NCBI GenBank assembly: GCA_002779055.1
Contig: PEXM01000029.1
Span: 1-16,992, forward strand
Direction: 5' to 3'
Source: Elusimicrobia bacterium CG08_land_8_20_14_0_20_44_26
Lineage (GTDB): Bacteria; CG03
Length of the DNA: 16,992 bases
The notes under the pieces are model-generated. The model saw nothing but the letters and a program-made list of their open reading frames with translations. It was not told the origin of the DNA and searched no databases. Position 1 is the stretch's first letter. Each line of letters opens with the position of its first letter. Shown here piece after piece: positions 14,096 through 16,992 of this stretch. A program made the translations under genes and the position numbers.

Positions 14096-16992
14096 ATGAT
14101 TTGGCTGCGGCTGATTCCGGCCGTATTTTTTTTGTGCGGGTTTCTACGAGCGGCTGAATTCGGAAAAAATCAGATATATACAAAAACTTTTGCCTGGCAT
14201 CTCTGCGACACAAAGCATTTTACGGTTTATTATTATCCCGAAATAAAGGGCAGTATCCCTGAAATTTCTCGGATGCTCGAGAAAAGTTACAGCGAAGTTA
14301 CGAATTTTCTTGACATAAATCTGAAAAAAAAACCCGCATTTTTTTTCTTTGAGAGTCATCCCGATTTTCATTCAAACAGAATCGCGCCCGTTTCGTGGGG
14401 CACGGGCGGATTCTCGGAGCCGTTCAAGAACAGGTTAGTTATGCCTTTTTACACTTCTCCCGAGGAAATGAGACACATTATTCAGCACGAGTTCACGCAC
14501 ATCGCAAGTTTTGAAATCTTTTACGGCGGTTTCTGGCGGTCGCTCTCGCTTGTGCGCCTCATGGTTTATCCGATACCTCTCTGGATGCAGGAAGGGCTCG
14601 CCGAATTCTGCTCGGATAGATGGGACGGGGAAGACGCGGGGGCTCTCCGCGACATTTATCTCAACGGCCTGATTATACCCGCCGAGGACATGCTTTCTTT
14701 TGACCATTTGGAAGGTTACAGGGTTTATCTGGCTTACAAGCAGTCGCAGAAAATGCTCATTTTTCTCGCGCGGAAATTCGGCAAAAAGAAAGTGTTTGAA
14801 CTCATTAGACAGTTCCCTCAGGTTTGGGAACAGAATGTCGCAATGAAGAAAGTCATAAATATCGACACAAGGGAATTTGACAGCCGTTTTGAAAAATATC
14901 TTTCTGAAATGTATAAAGAAGAAACATCAGCGCGGAACAACCCTGAGGTTTTAGGGAAGAAAATATCGCCGTCATTTAATTTTTACAGGGCAAGAAGTCC
15001 TCTTTTTTCGGGGGACGAGGTGTCTTATGTTTACGACGGCTTGGGTTATGACGATATTATACTGTATAATCGGAAAAGTAAAAAAGAGCGCCGCCTGCTT
15101 AAAAATAAAAAGGATTATTTCGATCGTGTGGGCGATGGCCGGGCGCAAACGGGCGAGGTGATTGTTTATAACGCCTGGAAAAACGAGAAACCGTATCTCG
15201 TTTTCATGAAAAACGGTAAAATTACGAGTAAGCAAAGCGTTCCTTTTACGGAGATAAGACAAATAAAACCCGCATCTGGCGGTGGTTTTCTCGTCTGCGC
15301 CGATTTAAATTCACAGAGCGATATCTTTTTTTACGATGGAGAAAAAACGGTGAACTTAACGAACGACTCCGATTACGAAGATTCTTTTACGGCGGATTAT
15401 GCGCGCCATTTAATAATTTATTCCTGCGAGAGAAACGGACAACTTGATTTGCGGTGCCTTGATACGGAGCAGAATAAAAAGACGTGGCTGACCGACTCGG
15501 AATACTCCGAGAGAAAACCGGTAATACTGGGAGGAGAACTTTATTTTCTTTCCGAAAACGGGGGTTTCAGCGACATCTATAAGGTTTCTTTAACGGAATT
15601 GAATTTTAAAAAACCCTTAAATCTCACGTTTATAAAAACCGGAGTGACCGATTATGACGTCTCCGAGGACGGGCAAATCGCCGCGGTTATTCAGTGGAAA
15701 GGTTCAAGAGAGGTATTCCTCATAAATAAACCCGAAGGACACGAAGTTAAAGCGACTTGCAAATCCGCCGACGATATTTTTCTCAAAAGAGGCATTGACA
15801 TTACAGGGCTTGCCGCCGCATCAAGAGTGCTTCAAGACGAAAATGAGAATGAAAAAGCGGTCGCCGGCGTAGAATCGCCGAAGGTTGAAGATGAAGAAAA
15901 AGAAACCAAAACCGCGCCGCAGGGGGATGTTGAGGCGCTGAATTTTAGGAAATACAAAACGCGGTGGTCTTTTGATCTTGTGTATCCCCTGGCGATGTTT
16001 GTCGTTTCCGAAGGCGACGCCGATTTCTATGTGCTCAATTATTTTCAGGCGTCCGATATGACGGGCAGGCACAATATGAATCTCTATCTCCAGTGGCTCT
16101 CATCCACGAGGGACTTGAGTTATTCCACTTCCTACCTTTATCAGAAGTGGAAGACGCGCGTCGGTTTTTTCGCCCAGGGTTATAGAGAAACAAGTTGGAG
16201 GTCAAACGAAGAAAAAGAAGATATTCTAACCGAAGATTACATGACCAACGCCGCCGGCATTATTCTTGAGAGACCTCTGGACAGAGAAAATCGCATTGAG
16301 GCGCTCTTTGCCAGAGAAATAAAGACGGATGAGGTTCCCGAAAAATTTTCAATGAGAGACGCTGCGCTAAACCGTACGAGAGAAAATTCCTGCGCTGTTT
16401 CTTTTATAAACGATTCAAGCATTTACCGCTTTATGGATATCGTGAGGGGCTCCCGCGCAAACCTGAGTTACGCAACGGCGCGGGGGAGTTTTTACAATGA
16501 GAATATCGCTATTAGCACCTCCTCTGTAAAAGGCGGAATAACTTACGATTCCGTGTATTTTGAGGAACAGTTTTTCCTGCCGGTCTCTTTTCCCGACCAC
16601 ATACTCGCATTCAGGGCGCTTGGTCTTTTTTCGTGGGGTGAGACACCCGAGTTTTTTGACATAACGAGATGGGATAGAGTAAGGGGGCTTATAACGGCGA
16701 ATGATACGGTGCGTCTTATTTTGGGCTCTGCGGAATACAGATTTTATTTATTCAGAAATATTGATTACAATTTATGGTGGCTTATACCGCCGATGTATTT
16801 TAAGAGTTTGAAAGGGATATTGTTTTGCGATGCGGGCGAGAATTTTAACCGCGGCGAAGAGTTGAGGAGAGAAAATTTGCACACCTCGGTCGGATTTGGT
16901 CTTAGATTAAACGCTCTCCTTTTCCAGATGTATCCCCTTACAATATCTTTTGACAGAGCAAAAGCCCTGAAAGAGAAGGAATACGAGACATA
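14096..16992 (+). CDS. Secreted gluzincin peptidase with beta-propeller and Omp85-like barrel, partial
   Basis: The frame is open to the window end (965 codons; 3' end outside). MIWLRLIPAVFFLCGFLRAA is a signal peptide. Residues about 40-270 form a peptidase-MA-like gluzincin domain: HEFTH (131-135) binds zinc and EGLAE (166-170) supplies the third ligand. Residues about 290-570 read as a TolB/PD40-type beta-propeller, with NLTNDSDYED and LTDSEYSERKP repeats. An acidic linker (about 579-612) follows. From about 622 alternating aromatic strands lead to WDRVRGL, SAEYRFYLF, GILFCDAGENF and LHTSVGFGLRLN, the C-terminal pattern of Omp85/surface-antigen barrels. Expected location is the outer membrane. 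GGGG lies 4 bases before this ATG. An in-frame ATG at 13943 with AAAGG would add 51 residues before the signal peptide. The peptidase's substrate is unknown. Confidence 0.85.
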   Translation, partial: MIWLRLIPAVFFLCGFLRAAEFGKNQIYTKTFAWHLCDTKHFTVYYYPEIKGSIPEISRMLEKSYSEVTNFLDINLKKKPAFFFFESHPDFHSNRIAPVSWGTGGFSEPFKNRLVMPFYTSPEEMRHIIQHEFTHIASFEIFYGGFWRSLSLVRLMVYPIPLWMQEGLAEFCSDRWDGEDAGALRDIYLNGLIIPAEDMLSFDHLEGYRVYLAYKQSQKMLIFLARKFGKKKVFELIRQFPQVWEQNVAMKKVINIDTREFDSRFEKYLSEMYKEETSARNNPEVLGKKISPSFNFYRARSPLFSGDEVSYVYDGLGYDDIILYNRKSKKERRLLKNKKDYFDRVGDGRAQTGEVIVYNAWKNEKPYLVFMKNGKITSKQSVPFTEIRQIKPASGGGFLVCADLNSQSDIFFYDGEKTVNLTNDSDYEDSFTADYARHLIIYSCERNGQLDLRCLDTEQNKKTWLTDSEYSERKPVILGGELYFLSENGGFSDIYKVSLTELNFKKPLNLTFIKTGVTDYDVSEDGQIAAVIQWKGSREVFLINKPEGHEVKATCKSADDIFLKRGIDITGLAAASRVLQDENENEKAVAGVESPKVEDEEKETKTAPQGDVEALNFRKYKTRWSFDLVYPLAMFVVSEGDADFYVLNYFQASDMTGRHNMNLYLQWLSSTRDLSYSTSYLYQKWKTRVGFFAQGYRETSWRSNEEKEDILTEDYMTNAAGIILERPLDRENRIEALFAREIKTDEVPEKFSMRDAALNRTRENSCAVSFINDSSIYRFMDIVRGSRANLSYATARGSFYNENIAISTSSVKGGITYDSVYFEEQFFLPVSFPDHILAFRALGLFSWGETPEFFDITRWDRVRGLITANDTVRLILGSAEYRFYLFRNIDYNLWWLIPPMYFKSLKGILFCDAGENFNRGEELRRENLHTSVGFGLRLNALLFQMYPLTISFDRAKALKEKEYET

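Overview
The window looks like chromosome from a diderm (Gram-negative) bacterium. Evidence is an Omp85-type outer-membrane barrel at the right end, a Rho factor, a six-domain S1 protein and the MEP-pathway enzyme IspH. The many small palindromic repeats between genes, and a housekeeping cluster running from prephenate dehydrogenase to ribosomal protein S1, resemble uncultured lineages such as Omnitrophota or Elusimicrobiota. That placement is an impression from gene order and style and was not tested.

Layout. (1) 1-1685: the 3' part of a type I restriction HsdR gene, overlapping a small YgjP-like zinc metallopeptidase. (2) 1686-2191: a short hairpin, then a 0.4-kb MITE-like element with inverted-repeat ends and a 54-codon remnant of an IS1634-like transposase. 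(3) 2190-4694: a lipid/diacylglycerol kinase-family gene on the minus strand, divergent from argS, with a 51-bp promoter region between them. (4) 4695-5017: a 194-bp, fully palindromic element in the 5' leader of rho. (5) 5018-13011: a plus-strand run of rho, a single-domain response regulator, tyrA, aroA, cmk, plsC, ispH and rpsA. Several of these genes overlap or nearly touch. C-rich palindromes occupy the rho-regulator, regulator-tyrA and aroA-cmk gaps. (6) 13012-14095: an AT-richer accessory stretch with an unrecognised ORF behind a hairpin that covers its ribosome-binding site, an internally collapsed AlbA_2/winged-helix gene and a 13-bp perfect inverted repeat. (7) 14096-end: a large gene running off the window, encoding a secreted gluzincin peptidase joined to a TolB-like beta-propeller and an Omp85-like barrel.

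How the genes work together. tyrA and aroA serve aromatic amino-acid synthesis. cmk supplies CDP/dCDP, plsC acylates lysophosphatidate, ispH finishes isoprenoid precursor synthesis and rpsA supports translation initiation. This cmk-plsC-ispH-rpsA neighbourhood is a familiar bacterial growth cluster. The less ordinary content is in the repeats, several of which touch stop codons or ribosome-binding sites, and in the peptidase-propeller-barrel fusion. No rRNA, tRNA or CRISPR array was seen.
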